Counted from the stretch's first letter, positions 34,934 to 44,218 are shown. The stretch is DNA of 64,000 nucleotides from UBA4665 sp036388555 (GCA_036388555.1 DASVRP010000010.1:70143-134142), one strand, 5' to 3'. Translations and numbers: made by a program. The notes: generated by a model not told the origin, from the letters alone.

Positions 34934-35308
34934 CTACTTGTCAGGACAATCGCCGAGGTCGACAATCGTGATTTTCGTGTCTTTAGCCGGTTCTTTAGTT
35001 ACAAAGATACCCATAGCAGCGACGGCCAATAGTGAGCCTACACGCTTGCGCAGACTACGACCATTCGGGATGTCGACAGGGTCGGCCGGATCAGGAGGGG
35101 CGGCCGCGTCGGTCAAGCTATTAAATCCACCTACTTCAGGACCACCTTCGATACGGAGGGTTCGCGGGTCAGGCTTGAATTGCCAGTCAGTCTCACCATC
35201 AAAAAGATTGCTTTCGTCGTACGAATCAGCCGTTTCCCTGGCATCGGCGCAAACATCTTCGAAAGATTCTATGTTAGTAGTGAATGATAGGCGGTTCATA
35301 TTTCTCAT
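34934..35308 (-). CDS. Hypothetical membrane-associated protein (124 aa)
   Basis: The ATG at 35308 lies 8 nt after a consensus TATAAT box, favouring it over the next ATG at 35299. Mostly acidic and soluble, with a short hydrophobic segment near the C-terminus (VGSLLAVAAMGIFVT) preceded by basic residues. No family recognised. Confidence 0.65.
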   Translation of the reverse strand: MRNMNRLSFTTNIESFEDVCADARETADSYDESNLFDGETDWQFKPDPRTLRIEGGPEVGGFNSLTDAAAPPDPADPVDIPNGRSLRKRVGSLLAVAAMGIFVTKEPAKDTKITIVDLGDCPDK

Positions 35309-35316
35309 AACGGGAG

Positions 35317-35345
35317 ATTATACTACATAAGCTGAATATAGTCAA
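35317..35345 (-). promoter_or_regulatory. Near-consensus promoter with very short leader
   Basis: Minus-strand TTGACT (35340-35345), 17 bp, TATAAT (35317-35322), then 8 nt to the ATG at 35308. Confidence 0.8.
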
Positions 35346-35387
35346 CAATTAGATTCGTCCGGTTACGGGATAAGATATACTGTCTAC

Positions 35388-35960
35388 ATGGGCAAACTCA
35401 CCCTCGCCGTCCTGGCTGGCACCACCCGTGTCCAGCGTGAATCAATCAAAGCAGCGCATTATGTGGCTGAGTTCGGACGCAATCTGGAAGATGTCGAGAT
35501 TATTTTCGTCGACCCGGTGGACTTCAATTTCCCGGGAGACGGCAACGACCCGGAAGGCAAGGATCCACGCTACAGCGAGATCACCGCCAAGGCTGACGCT
35601 TTCTTCATCGTGACGCCGGAGTACAACCACAGCTTCCCGGGCAGCCTGAAGCGGATGCTCGATAGCGAGCTGCAAACCTACAACCACAAGCCGGTCGCCC
35701 TAGCCGGCGCCAGCGATGGCAACTGGGGCGGGGTACGGGCCGTCGAGGCTCTGGTGCCGGCAATCCGCGAGACCGGCCTGGTCGTACTGTCATGGGATAT
35801 CTATTTCCCGCGGGTACAGGATCTGTTCAACAAGGACGGCACTATCAAGGACGAGCACCGAGCCCGCTACGACCGCAACCTCGGCAAGATCTACGATGAA
35901 CTGCTGTGGATGGCCCGGATATTAAAAGCTGGTCGTGACTTGCAAGCTACGACAGCCTGA
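35388..35960 (+). CDS. NADPH-dependent FMN reductase-like flavoprotein
   Basis: 190 residues with a flavodoxin-like fold. The FMN-binding loop is LAGTTRVQRESIK, TPEYNHSFPGSLKRMLD is the classical NADPH:FMN reductase motif, and ALAGASDGNWGGVRA completes the site. TATACT ends 6 nt before the ATG (leaderless). Confidence 0.92.
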   Translation: MGKLTLAVLAGTTRVQRESIKAAHYVAEFGRNLEDVEIIFVDPVDFNFPGDGNDPEGKDPRYSEITAKADAFFIVTPEYNHSFPGSLKRMLDSELQTYNHKPVALAGASDGNWGGVRAVEALVPAIRETGLVVLSWDIYFPRVQDLFNKDGTIKDEHRARYDRNLGKIYDELLWMARILKAGRDLQATTA

Positions 35961-36014
35961 CCTGCAGTAATGCTTGCGGCAGCATTGGAATTACCGTATC
36001 ATATACTTCTATAT

Positions 36015-36056
36015 ATGACACGCATTGCTGATACTAACGCCGCCGTACGTACTTAG
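36015..36056 (+). CDS. Possible 13-codon leader peptide before the CNNM gene
   Basis: ATG at 36015 begins MTRIADTNAAVRT and stops at 36054-36056, four nucleotides before the CNNM start. TATACT (36002-36007) is 7 nt upstream. The next gene has no Shine-Dalgarno site, so it could rely on translation coupling from this ORF. Weak evidence. Confidence 0.3.
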   Translation: MTRIADTNAAVRT

Positions 36057-36060
36057 CCCG

Positions 36061-37056
36061 ATGTCAGTACCTCTCACGATCCTCGTCGCATTCTTACTGC
36101 TGTCGTTCGGAGCTGTCTTCTCGGGACTCAACATCGGCCTGATGATGGTCCGACCCGCCGAACTGAAACGCAAGGCAGCCCATGGCGACAAGGTCGCTGC
36201 CAGGCTGTACAAATACCGCAAAGACGGCACCTACCTGATCGTCTGTATCCTGCTGGGTGGTACGGCGGTCGTGGCAGCACTGTCACTCGTACTGGAATCT
36301 GTAGCTGGCGGACTGCTGGCGGGGCTTATCACGACGGCCCTGGTAACGGTATTCGGTGAGATTATTCCGCAGACCATCTTTGTCCGGCGCGGCTATAAGT
36401 TCAGCCGCCACTTCTTCTGGCTGCTCAATGTCATCTTCATACTGTTCTGGCCGATCGCTAAGCCGCTGTCTATACTCCTCGACCGCATACTCGGCGAGGA
36501 ACTACCCACAATTTTCACCCGCGAGGAGCTGACGCATCTGGTAGATGAACACGCCAAAGAACATAGTCACAGCAGCGGCATAGACATCGATGAGAGCCGG
36601 ATCGTCAGCGGCGCCCTGGAGTACTCGCGCGTACCGGCCCGCGATGTCATGACCCCGCTCGCGAGCGTAGATACCGTCGAGTCGGACGACGACATCGATA
36701 TGCAGCTGCTTTCCCAGCTAAAACGGCTCGGACACTCAAGGTTCCCGGTGTACGACAGAACACAAGCTACGTACGTCGGCATATTGTACATGAAGGATAT
36801 CCTCGGCGAAGAACTGCCGGTGCCGGTGTCCCACGTCTACCGTGATAAGATATTCGATGTACCGCATGACAGCCCGCTCGACACCGTGCTGAGCCGGTTC
36901 ATCCAGACGAAGAGCCACCTGTTCCTGGTCCGCGATGACAAGGAACATGACGGGGCGGATCCATCAGATCCGGTCATCGGAGTGATCACCATCGAGGATG
37001 TCATCGAGAAGATATTGAACCGTGAGATCGCGGACGAATTTGACCCGCAAACGTAA
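36061..37056 (+). CDS. CNNM/CorC-type membrane protein with CBS domains
   Basis: 331 residues from the ATG at 36061. An N-terminal DUF21 membrane domain (four helices, about 1-130) is followed by a CBS pair with RVPARDVMTPLASVDTVES, GHSRFPVYD, YVGILYMKDIL and VIGVITIEDVIEKIL. The family is linked to Mg2+ or other divalent metal efflux. A TTG at 36025 would add 12 residues but is not favoured. Operon with the next gene. Confidence 0.9.
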   Translation: MSVPLTILVAFLLLSFGAVFSGLNIGLMMVRPAELKRKAAHGDKVAARLYKYRKDGTYLIVCILLGGTAVVAALSLVLESVAGGLLAGLITTALVTVFGEIIPQTIFVRRGYKFSRHFFWLLNVIFILFWPIAKPLSILLDRILGEELPTIFTREELTHLVDEHAKEHSHSSGIDIDESRIVSGALEYSRVPARDVMTPLASVDTVESDDDIDMQLLSQLKRLGHSRFPVYDRTQATYVGILYMKDILGEELPVPVSHVYRDKIFDVPHDSPLDTVLSRFIQTKSHLFLVRDDKEHDGADPSDPVIGVITIEDVIEKILNREIADEFDPQT

Positions 37057-37067
37057 GGAGACGCACT

Positions 37068-37367
37068 ATGGCACGCGCCAAATACTATATGGACTGGATA
37101 TTCAAAGACCTTAACGGCCGCAAAGGCAAGTACGTCATCGCCGAAGCACCGAACCTCCCGTTGATCATATTCACGGTCTTCATCATCCTGGCAGTTGTCG
37201 TATATCCTGGTTTCTTCCAGACGCTGTGCGCTTTTATCGCCTACGCCGCACTCCTGTGGTGGGGTATCGCCGAGGCCCGCAGCGGCCGCAGCCGCTTCCG
37301 TAAATTGCTGGGATATGCGGGAATCCTAGCTGTTGCCGGTGCACTTCTGTTGCGGCTCGGCTTTTAA
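37068..37367 (+). CDS. Small two-helix membrane protein (99 aa)
   Basis: AAGGAG precedes the ATG 11 bp after the CNNM gene. Two or three hydrophobic helices (LPLIIFTVFIILAVVVYPGF, FIAYAALLWWGIAEA, AGILAVAGALLLRLGF) separated by basic loops. No family recognised; the context suggests a partner of the CNNM transporter. Confidence 0.75.
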   Translation: MARAKYYMDWIFKDLNGRKGKYVIAEAPNLPLIIFTVFIILAVVVYPGFFQTLCAFIAYAALLWWGIAEARSGRSRFRKLLGYAGILAVAGALLLRLGF

Positions 37368-37382
37368 CCCACTGCTATGGAT

Positions 37383-37443
37383 CTGCAACATTTCGCCGAC
37401 TACGGCTCATCAGCATGACTGATGTTTTTCATGGATGTTGCAG
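37383..37443 (-). ncRNA. Type III hammerhead ribozyme (HHR1)
   Basis: Reading the minus strand 5' to 3': stem III strand CTGCAACA (37443-37436); U16.1 (37435) and C17 (37434), the cleavage site; stem I CATGA (37433-37429), 10-nt loop, TCATG (37418-37414); core CTGATGA (37413-37407); stem II GCCG-TAGT-CGGC (37406-37395); GAAA (37394-37391); and the stem III partner TGTTGCAG (37390-37383). All three stems pair fully (8, 5 and 4 bp) and every invariant core nucleotide is present. Cleavage is predicted between 37434 and 37433. It lies 91 nt downstream of the exported-protein gene 38035-37535, in its likely 3' UTR. Confidence 0.9.
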
Positions 37444-37534
37444 GGGAGACATGAGAAGCCGGCTGGCCGGGGTACTGTGTGAGCTTAGAAGCTCCGACCT
37501 GATGGTCACAGCACCTACGGCCAGCCGTACCGAA

Positions 37535-38035
37535 CTAGTCGGTATTCTCAATCACGAGCACTCCGGACTTGGCGCGTTCCTTCGTACCGGGTACGGTTGA
37601 TTGTGCCGCGATGTGAACGTCGGTACCGAATTCGAAATGCGTATGCGACGTGAACGTCCCGCTGTACCGGACACCCTTGTGCGCAAACTCTTCGATCTTA
37701 CCGTCAGACCTCAGCAGCTCACCCTGTTGGTACAGCGTGTGTCGCTTACCCTTGATCTTGTCGGCCGGAACGATGACGTTGCACGTCGTAGCGCTCAGAT
37801 CGTCGAACCGTTTGGTGAAGACCACGAAGGTGCCGTAGACGACCCCGTCGAGCAGCAACTTGGAGTGCTTCTCGTTCTGGATCACATACGTATTGCCGCA
37901 GCGTGCGTACGCTACTTTGACGGCCTCCTTCGTCGTGATTGCCGATGCTGGCGATGCACCAAAACCCGCGAGGGTCGCAGTTACCGCCAAGGCCGAAGCC
38001 GAAGCACCGATTGTTACGAGCGTCCGTGATTTCAC
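37535..38035 (-). CDS. Small secreted protein (166 aa)
   Basis: A GTG start at 38035 with GGAG 7 nt upstream. A clear signal peptide (MKSRTLVTIGASASALAVTA, cut near ASPASA-IT at about residue 32) precedes a ~130-residue beta-rich mature domain with two cysteines (YARCGNTY and ATTCNVIV) that could form a disulfide. No family recognised. Its transcript would run into the hammerhead ribozyme at 37443-37383. Confidence 0.78.
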   Translation of the reverse strand: MKSRTLVTIGASASALAVTATLAGFGASPASAITTKEAVKVAYARCGNTYVIQNEKHSKLLLDGVVYGTFVVFTKRFDDLSATTCNVIVPADKIKGKRHTLYQQGELLRSDGKIEEFAHKGVRYSGTFTSHTHFEFGTDVHIAAQSTVPGTKERAKSGVLVIENTD

Positions 38036-38178
38036 GGAGTTTCTCCATTCTCCCCCGAGATGGATGCCTGATTGTTCAGACTATAGCACTCTAGACGCAA
38101 TATTGAATTTGCGCAATAACATTGCAGACTTAGCCCGCTTTATTGCCAACACAGTCCGCTAAATGCTAAAGTTTGACC

Positions 38179-38694
38179 ATGCCCGGATACAAAGGCCACA
38201 TCATCGGAGCGACTGCCTGCAACGGCGCCTATGTCGCTGCACTCAGTGCCGCACCTCAGTCAGTACTCGGCAGCAACCATTACCTCATCAGCGATATACA
38301 GCTGCTGGTCGGCCTGTTCGTCATCTCGATACTCTTCGGACTCTTCCCAGACATCGACACTAACTCCAAAGGCCAGGATATATTCTATGGGTTGGCATTC
38401 ATCGCCGACATCCTGCTGATCTTCGACGGCCGGATCACGGCTGCAGCGTTCCTGGGCTTGCTGGCGATGACGCCGATCCTGAGCCACCACCGCGGCTGGA
38501 CGCACAGCAAAGGCGCGATGATCCTTGTGCCTCTGCCGATCGTAGCCGTGCCGTATTTTTACAATGCCACCTACCTGGACACTGCGCTGGTACTGTACGG
38601 GGCAGCACTGGTCGGCTACTTCAGCCATCTGCTGTTCGACGGCAAGATCACGCGGCTGGTGCACATCAAGGGCGGCGGGGCGTACAGCAGATGA
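38179..38694 (+). CDS. YdjM-family membrane metal-dependent hydrolase
   Basis: 171 residues from the ATG at 38179. The pattern of His at the N-terminus (MPGYKGHIIGA), DIDTNSKGQ, and LSHHRGWTHSKGA with several membrane helices is that of the YdjM/LexA-binding family (PF04307), proposed membrane hydrolases. TTGCCA, 18 bp, TAAAGT ends 6 nt before the ATG, so leaderless. Confidence 0.85.
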   Translation: MPGYKGHIIGATACNGAYVAALSAAPQSVLGSNHYLISDIQLLVGLFVISILFGLFPDIDTNSKGQDIFYGLAFIADILLIFDGRITAAAFLGLLAMTPILSHHRGWTHSKGAMILVPLPIVAVPYFYNATYLDTALVLYGAALVGYFSHLLFDGKITRLVHIKGGGAYSR

Positions 38695-39765
38695 TCAATC
38701 GCTAGCATTCGTAAGGTGCGTAAACCGGTAGTAGTCATCGACCGTCGCCTCCACGCGGGGAGTGCCGTACAGTTCCTCGTATTGTCCAATCTTCTTTGCC
38801 AGTGTCAGCAAACTGACATCGATCGGTGACCACTCCTGCCGGAGCATTATCTCCGTTTCATTTGATCGCTCAGGAACGAGCACTGCGTGACCGGATGAGA
38901 TGAGATTCTTTGTATGGGGATCACTGTCCGGCATATGGTCATAGATCATCGACCCAAATCTAGCGGCTGGGCAGCCCGCAGAATTTCCACGTTGATGCAA
39001 CCCGTTGCGTAGCCCTTTACGGACAGCTTTTGTAGGCATAGCCGTAATGTAGGTCTCGCCAGTCTCTGGTTCGGTTGCATTTTTTATATCAAAGAGCTGC
39101 TCAGTATTCTCAGCTATGACATGATTAGCTTTGAACAGGTCCGCAAGCGCACCCTTAGCGTATTGATGTGGATAACGTCCGAAGGCACCGTACGTACCGT
39201 TCCTGGCGTACGCCATGCTATGCGTTAGTTTACTGAACCATCCGGTACCTATGACATCTGCCCAATCCCGCAGCTTCCATTCTTCGACTTCGTCGTCTTC
39301 CAAACGTTCTTCGTCTACCATCTGTTCCACGACCGCGCTCGCCAAAGCCGGGGTGAAGTGCCAACTAAAATTGATATCTCCAAGGCCCGATTCAAACGTA
39401 TCATGCCGATTGGCTCTGGTGAGATCTTCTTTTGTCACCCCGTAATTTCCAGTTCTTATGCTATTTGCGCTTGGAATCGCCTCAGTCATAGCAGCAGTCG
39501 TTATATAGAGGGAAGCAGTACTACCCCTTATCTTTTTATCCTTGACGGCATTAGTAAGACTCATGCTTGCTGATTCGATTCGAGCCGGTTTCAAATCATC
39601 CAGGTCATCCATAATCTGAAATGTTACGTCGGAAACAAGCGTGTAACCCTCATGGGTCTGCCAATCGGGCCTGGTCTGTGAATGATGATCATACTTTGCC
39701 ATAAAAGCTTCCTGAAACTGATTAATATTATTGTACTTTGTTTTTAGCTTCTTGTCAATAGCCAT
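38695..39765 (-). CDS. Hypothetical protein (356 aa)
   Basis: Starts MAIDKKLKTKYNNINQFQEA. Soluble, no signal peptide, no known domain. Blocks such as DINFSWHFTPALASAVVEQM and TGWFSKLTHSMAYARNGTYG look structured. It is convergent with the YdjM-like gene with no spacing between the stops. Base composition is less GC-rich than in the neighbours, hinting at a different origin. Function unknown. Confidence 0.7.
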   Translation of the reverse strand: MAIDKKLKTKYNNINQFQEAFMAKYDHHSQTRPDWQTHEGYTLVSDVTFQIMDDLDDLKPARIESASMSLTNAVKDKKIRGSTASLYITTAAMTEAIPSANSIRTGNYGVTKEDLTRANRHDTFESGLGDINFSWHFTPALASAVVEQMVDEERLEDDEVEEWKLRDWADVIGTGWFSKLTHSMAYARNGTYGAFGRYPHQYAKGALADLFKANHVIAENTEQLFDIKNATEPETGETYITAMPTKAVRKGLRNGLHQRGNSAGCPAARFGSMIYDHMPDSDPHTKNLISSGHAVLVPERSNETEIMLRQEWSPIDVSLLTLAKKIGQYEELYGTPRVEATVDDYYRFTHLTNASD

Positions 39766-39812
39766 ATTCGTTTTTGATGGATGTAGTTGTAGCCGCGGTG
39801 TATCATGTATAT

Positions 39813-40475
39813 ATGAAATTCATACGGATCCCAACACTCCAGGACGGCCTTGAACCGCTGCGCGACCGGCTGCTACGAGAGCTCGGCGACGGCAAGGATA
39901 TCCTCTGGCTGGTGCCTGGCGGATCGAACATACCGTTGACCGTAGGCGTCATGGCGCAGATACCAGACGAGATGACCGCGCGGCTGACCATCATGCTTAC
40001 CGACGAGCGCTATGGTCCGCTCGGCCACAAGGATTCCAACGCTTTCCAGCTGGACCAGACGGGTTTCCTGCCGAAACAGGCAAAGGTATTGCCCGTGCTG
40101 CACGCAGACGTATCACTTGATGAAACTTGCCTCCGTTACGCCCAAGATTTTACTGAGCAGGCCCGCAAAGCCGATATGATCATCGGCCAGTTCGGCATGG
40201 GCGCCGACGGCCATATCGCCGGCTGCCTGCCGCGCTCACCAGCGGTCAGTTCGGCTGATATGACGGCCGGATACGAAGCCCCGGGATTCATCCGTATCAC
40301 CCTGACGCCCAAGGCGTTGCAGCAGCTGACGGTGGCCTATGTATTCGCCTTTGGCGCCGAGAAGCGTGCCGCCCTGGAGCGCCTGCAGCTTGAGACAGTC
40401 AGCCTGGATATCCAACCGGCACAGATTATCAAACAGCTGCCGGAATCCTACGTATATAATGACCAGGTAGCATAG
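39813..40475 (+). CDS. pgl: 6-phosphogluconolactonase
   Basis: 220 residues from the ATG at 39813. The SugarP_isomerase fold shows LVPGGSNIPLTVGVM, LTDERYGPLGHKDSNAFQL and QFGMGADGHIAGCLP, all conserved in 6PGL. It hydrolyses 6-phosphogluconolactone, the second step of the oxidative pentose phosphate pathway. TATCAT lies 6 nt before the ATG (leaderless). First of the pgl-gnd-zwf operon. Confidence 0.93.
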   Translation: MKFIRIPTLQDGLEPLRDRLLRELGDGKDILWLVPGGSNIPLTVGVMAQIPDEMTARLTIMLTDERYGPLGHKDSNAFQLDQTGFLPKQAKVLPVLHADVSLDETCLRYAQDFTEQARKADMIIGQFGMGADGHIAGCLPRSPAVSSADMTAGYEAPGFIRITLTPKALQQLTVAYVFAFGAEKRAALERLQLETVSLDIQPAQIIKQLPESYVYNDQVA

Positions 40476-40517
40476 CGCTGCCGCATACCATCAGACCGAC
40501 ATAACAGGAGGAGACGA

Positions 40518-41450
40518 ATGAAAATAGCGATATCAGGACTTGGGCGCATGGGGATGCAGATCGCCGAGAAACTTACCAAGGCAGGCCACACCGTCATCGC
40601 TCATAACCGCAGTCCCGAGAAGGTCGACACCGCCGTCGCCTTCGGTGCTATCGGCGCCTACAGCAAGGAGGATGTAGCTGCCCAGTTCAAGGACGGCGAG
40701 CAGGCCGTCCTGTGGATCATGCTGCCGGCGGCAATCATCGAGAGCGAACTTGAAAGCTGGTTCACGCTGCTGCCGAAGGGTACGGTGTATATCGACGGTG
40801 GCAACTCCGACTACCGCCTGACCCGCCGGCACGCACAGCAGGTCCACGACAAGGGCTCGAGCCTGATTGACATCGGTACCAGCGGCGGCATCATGGGACT
40901 TAAGGACGGCTTCTGTATGATGGTCGGCGGTGATACTGCCGGATTTGAGGCAGTCGAACCGGCCCTGGCTGACCTTGCAAAGCCATCAGGTGGTTACCAC
41001 CACTTCGGGCCCACCGGATCTGGCCACTACGTCAAGATGGTCCATAACGCCATCGAATACGGGATGATGGAAAGCCTGGCCGAAGGCTACCGCATGCTGC
41101 AAGAGGGCCCCTATGACAGCCTCGACCTGGCGGCAGCCGGCAATCTGTGGCAGCAGGGCAGTATCGTCACCTCCGGCCTCAACCGGCTGACGGCCGAAGC
41201 CCTGCACGAGAACCCGACGCTGAGCGGCATCGACGGCTCGGTCGCCGAATCGGGCGAAGCCCGCTGGACGCTTGAAACCGCGAAGGAAAAGGGAATCGAA
41301 CTGCCAGCGATCAAGACCTCGTTCGACGTCCGGCTTAAGAGCCAGAAGGGCGAGATAAACTTCGCCACCAAGCTGCTGGCAGCCATGCGAAACAAGTTCG
41401 GCGGTCACGCCCTCAACGACAAGACAAGCAGCGAACAGAAAGCGGCATGA
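40518..41450 (+). CDS. gnd: 6-phosphogluconate dehydrogenase, decarboxylating
   Basis: 310 residues, the short 6PGDH type. The Rossmann motif is GLGRMGMQIAEKL; substrate and catalytic motifs are YIDGGNSDYRLT, IDIGTSGG and YVKMVHNAIEYGMMESLAEG. It converts 6-phosphogluconate to ribulose-5-phosphate, CO2 and NAD(P)H. AGGAGG site. Overlaps zwf by 4 bp (ATGA), so translation is coupled. Confidence 0.95.
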   Translation: MKIAISGLGRMGMQIAEKLTKAGHTVIAHNRSPEKVDTAVAFGAIGAYSKEDVAAQFKDGEQAVLWIMLPAAIIESELESWFTLLPKGTVYIDGGNSDYRLTRRHAQQVHDKGSSLIDIGTSGGIMGLKDGFCMMVGGDTAGFEAVEPALADLAKPSGGYHHFGPTGSGHYVKMVHNAIEYGMMESLAEGYRMLQEGPYDSLDLAAAGNLWQQGSIVTSGLNRLTAEALHENPTLSGIDGSVAESGEARWTLETAKEKGIELPAIKTSFDVRLKSQKGEINFATKLLAAMRNKFGGHALNDKTSSEQKAA

Positions 41451-42910
41451 GCGGCCCCATCGCCCCAGCCACCCAAGCCAGCCGTGAGCCGGTGATCATC
41501 ATAATCTTCGGCATCACCGGTGACCTGGCACAGCGCAAGCTGCTGCCGGCGCTCTACCATCTGTTCAGCGCCGGGCTGCTGCACGCCGATAGCGTCATCC
41601 TGGGAATCACCCGGCGCGAGGTGACCGCTGATGAGCTTATTACCAACCTCCGCGCGTCCGTCAGCCGGGACGGCGCCGTCCCCGACGAGGCCGGCCTGGA
41701 CCGCTTACAGGCAGCCCTGCAGATGCAGCAGATGAGTCAGACGGACGGCGCCGAATACGACGCGCTGCTGACCCATATCAATGACATCGAAGCCGGGGTC
41801 GGCGTCTGTATGAACCGGCTGTATTATCTGTCGATCCCACCGCAGATGTTCGAGCCGATCATCCGCAACCTCGGACAGCACGGCCATAATGCCAGCTGCC
41901 GGCACGACAAGGCACAGACACGGCTGCTTGTCGAGAAGCCCTTCGGCTACGATACGAAGTCAGCCGAAGCCCTTATCGATGAGACGGCCGAGTGGTTCCG
42001 CGAAGACCAGCTGTTCAGGATAGACCATTACGTCGCCAAAGAGACAGTGCAGAACATTTTGGCCTTCCGGCTGTTCAACCCGTTGTTCTCGACCATCTGG
42101 AACAACCGGCACATCGCCAGCATCGACATCACCGCCTACGAGCAGATAACTATCGAGGGCAGGGCGGCATTTTATGAAGGGGTCGGCGCGCTGCGCGACT
42201 TCATCCAGAGCCACCTGCTGCAGCTGTTGACCGTCGCGACCATGGAATTGCCGAAGGAGCTGGGCAGCCCGGCTATCCACGCCGCCAAACAGAAGCTGCT
42301 GCGCTCGATCAAGCCGATCCAGCCGGACAGTGTGCAGCGCCAGGCCGTCCGCGGCCAGTACGAGGGCTACCGCGATGAAGTCGGCGACCCGGACACGAAC
42401 ACTGAGACGTACGCCTCCCTCACTGTCATGATCGATACCGAGCGCTGGCAGGGTGTCCCGATGACCATCCGCACCGGCAAAGCCATGGACCGTAAGCTGA
42501 CGGATATCCGTGTCGCCTTCAAGCCGTCCGAGGACGACGTCGCCGGTAATGACTCGGCGACCAACGAGCTGGTCTTCAACATCCAGCCGGACGAAGGCAT
42601 CAGCCTGCATCTGAACGCCAAGAAGCCGGGCTTCGCCGATGAGTTGCAGTCGGTCGTCATGGACTTCAATTACAGCCAATCCTTCGACGCAGGCGGATCC
42701 GGCCCGACCGCCAACCCCGACGCCTACGAACGTGTCCTGGTCGATGCCGCCCGCGGAGACCATACACTGTTCACCACCAGCGATGAGGTGCTCTCAGCCT
42801 GGCGTATCGTCGAGAACGTCCTGCAGGCCTGGGGACGGAACGGCGACGATCTGGTCGTTTATCCAAAGGGCGCTTCAGCAGTCCCTCAGCCCGATCGGCC
42901 GCTCGTTTGA
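41447..42910 (+). CDS. zwf: Glucose-6-phosphate 1-dehydrogenase
   Basis: 487 residues. The NADP site is GITGDLAQRKLLPALYHL, LLVEKPFGYD follows, and the active-site motif is RIDHYVAKETVQN. First oxidative step of the pentose phosphate pathway; with pgl and gnd it completes the branch to ribulose-5-phosphate and NADPH, useful in an organism with little biosynthesis. Confidence 0.96.
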   Translation: MSGPIAPATQASREPVIIIIFGITGDLAQRKLLPALYHLFSAGLLHADSVILGITRREVTADELITNLRASVSRDGAVPDEAGLDRLQAALQMQQMSQTDGAEYDALLTHINDIEAGVGVCMNRLYYLSIPPQMFEPIIRNLGQHGHNASCRHDKAQTRLLVEKPFGYDTKSAEALIDETAEWFREDQLFRIDHYVAKETVQNILAFRLFNPLFSTIWNNRHIASIDITAYEQITIEGRAAFYEGVGALRDFIQSHLLQLLTVATMELPKELGSPAIHAAKQKLLRSIKPIQPDSVQRQAVRGQYEGYRDEVGDPDTNTETYASLTVMIDTERWQGVPMTIRTGKAMDRKLTDIRVAFKPSEDDVAGNDSATNELVFNIQPDEGISLHLNAKKPGFADELQSVVMDFNYSQSFDAGGSGPTANPDAYERVLVDAARGDHTLFTTSDEVLSAWRIVENVLQAWGRNGDDLVVYPKGASAVPQPDRPLV

Positions 42911-42960
42911 TACACTGTGATTAGCATGAAATACAACAGGTATCATAGGTTCCTGCCATC

Positions 42961-44136
42961 ATGAACGCGCTCGATGTACTTATCATCATCATGCTGCTCA
43001 GTGCGCTGTTCCGCGGGTTTGAAATCGGCTTTATCCGTCAGGTCTGTTCGACGGTCGGATTTATCGGCGGATTGTTCCTCGGCGCCTGGCTCGAGCAATA
43101 CACCACCAAGTTTGTTGACACGTCGACGTCGCGCTCGCTCATGACCATCCTTACGACGCTCGGCAGCGCCTTCATATTCCTGACGGTCGGCGAGTACCTC
43201 GGTGCCAAGCTCAAGGAGCGGCTGCAGCCCCGGCTCAAGATAAATAAATTCGATGGCTACGGCGGTTCAGTGGTCGGCGCGATCACGCTCGTGGTAACCG
43301 CCTGGCTGGCGGCATCGATACTGCTGACGCTACCATCGGAAGGCGCCCAGCAGCAGATCCGTGGCTCGCAGGTCATCTCATACATGAACCGTGCATTGCC
43401 ATCAGCCCCGGATATCATCACCAAGCTGGGCCGCCTGATCGACCCGAACGGCTTCCCGCAGGTCTTTGCCGGTAACGAACCTGTCCATGAGGGCGATACG
43501 ACCGTCCCAGGCATCAGCCCGGAGCTGCAACAGGCGATTGACCGCTCCAAACTGTCTACCGTCAAGCTCGAGGGCCTTGGCTGCGGGGGCGTCGTCGATG
43601 GGTCCGGGTTCGTCATCGGCCGCGATCTGGTCGTCACCAACGCCCATGTCATCGCCGGCGTCAACCAACCCTATGTTAAGGATGCCAACGGCTCCCATTC
43701 GGCTTCAGCCGTCTGGTTCGACCCTGACCTGGACTTCGCCATCGTCCGGGCCCAGAACCTGGCCGGACCGTCGCTGCTGGTACGCGAATCAATGGTACCT
43801 CGCGGTACAAAGGCCGCCGTGCTCGGCTATCCGGGTGGCGGTCCGTTGACGGCCGGCGGCGCCCAGATAATTGACGAGTTCACTGCCCGCGGCCGGGACA
43901 TCTACGGCAACGGCCTGACCGAGCGCGAAGTATATAGTCTGGCAGCCAAGGTCATCCCCGGGAATTCCGGCGGACCGGTCATCATGGCCGACGGCTCGGT
44001 CATCGGCGTCATCTTCGCCCAATCCACCACCTACGACAGTGTCGGGTATGCATTGTCAACGCCGCAGCTGACCTCGGCCATCAGCCAGGCCCAGGCACAG
44101 GACCGCGCCGTCTCAACCGGCAACTGTGCCGACTAA
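42961..44136 (+). CDS. MarP-type membrane serine protease (CvpA + trypsin-like)
   Basis: 391 residues. Four membrane helices of the CvpA domain (about 1-140), then a periplasmic trypsin-like protease with His in VTNAHVIAG, Asp in DPDLDFAIVRA and Ser in IPGNSGGPVIM. Cys residues LGCGG and TGNCAD may form a disulfide. MarP in mycobacteria activates a peptidoglycan hydrolase under acid stress; a wall-related role here is inference. Confidence 0.9.
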   Translation: MNALDVLIIIMLLSALFRGFEIGFIRQVCSTVGFIGGLFLGAWLEQYTTKFVDTSTSRSLMTILTTLGSAFIFLTVGEYLGAKLKERLQPRLKINKFDGYGGSVVGAITLVVTAWLAASILLTLPSEGAQQQIRGSQVISYMNRALPSAPDIITKLGRLIDPNGFPQVFAGNEPVHEGDTTVPGISPELQQAIDRSKLSTVKLEGLGCGGVVDGSGFVIGRDLVVTNAHVIAGVNQPYVKDANGSHSASAVWFDPDLDFAIVRAQNLAGPSLLVRESMVPRGTKAAVLGYPGGGPLTAGGAQIIDEFTARGRDIYGNGLTEREVYSLAAKVIPGNSGGPVIMADGSVIGVIFAQSTTYDSVGYALSTPQLTSAISQAQAQDRAVSTGNCAD

Positions 44137-44218
44137 ATCCGGCAACAAGACAAAGTAGCCGGCAACATGTGGTATAATAGCGCTAACGTTTATAAACAAA
44201 CAACGAACCCCAAAACAT

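Noticed and set aside
41960..42763. Long minus-strand ORF (267 codons)
   Set aside because: Antisense to zwf, which is unmistakable.
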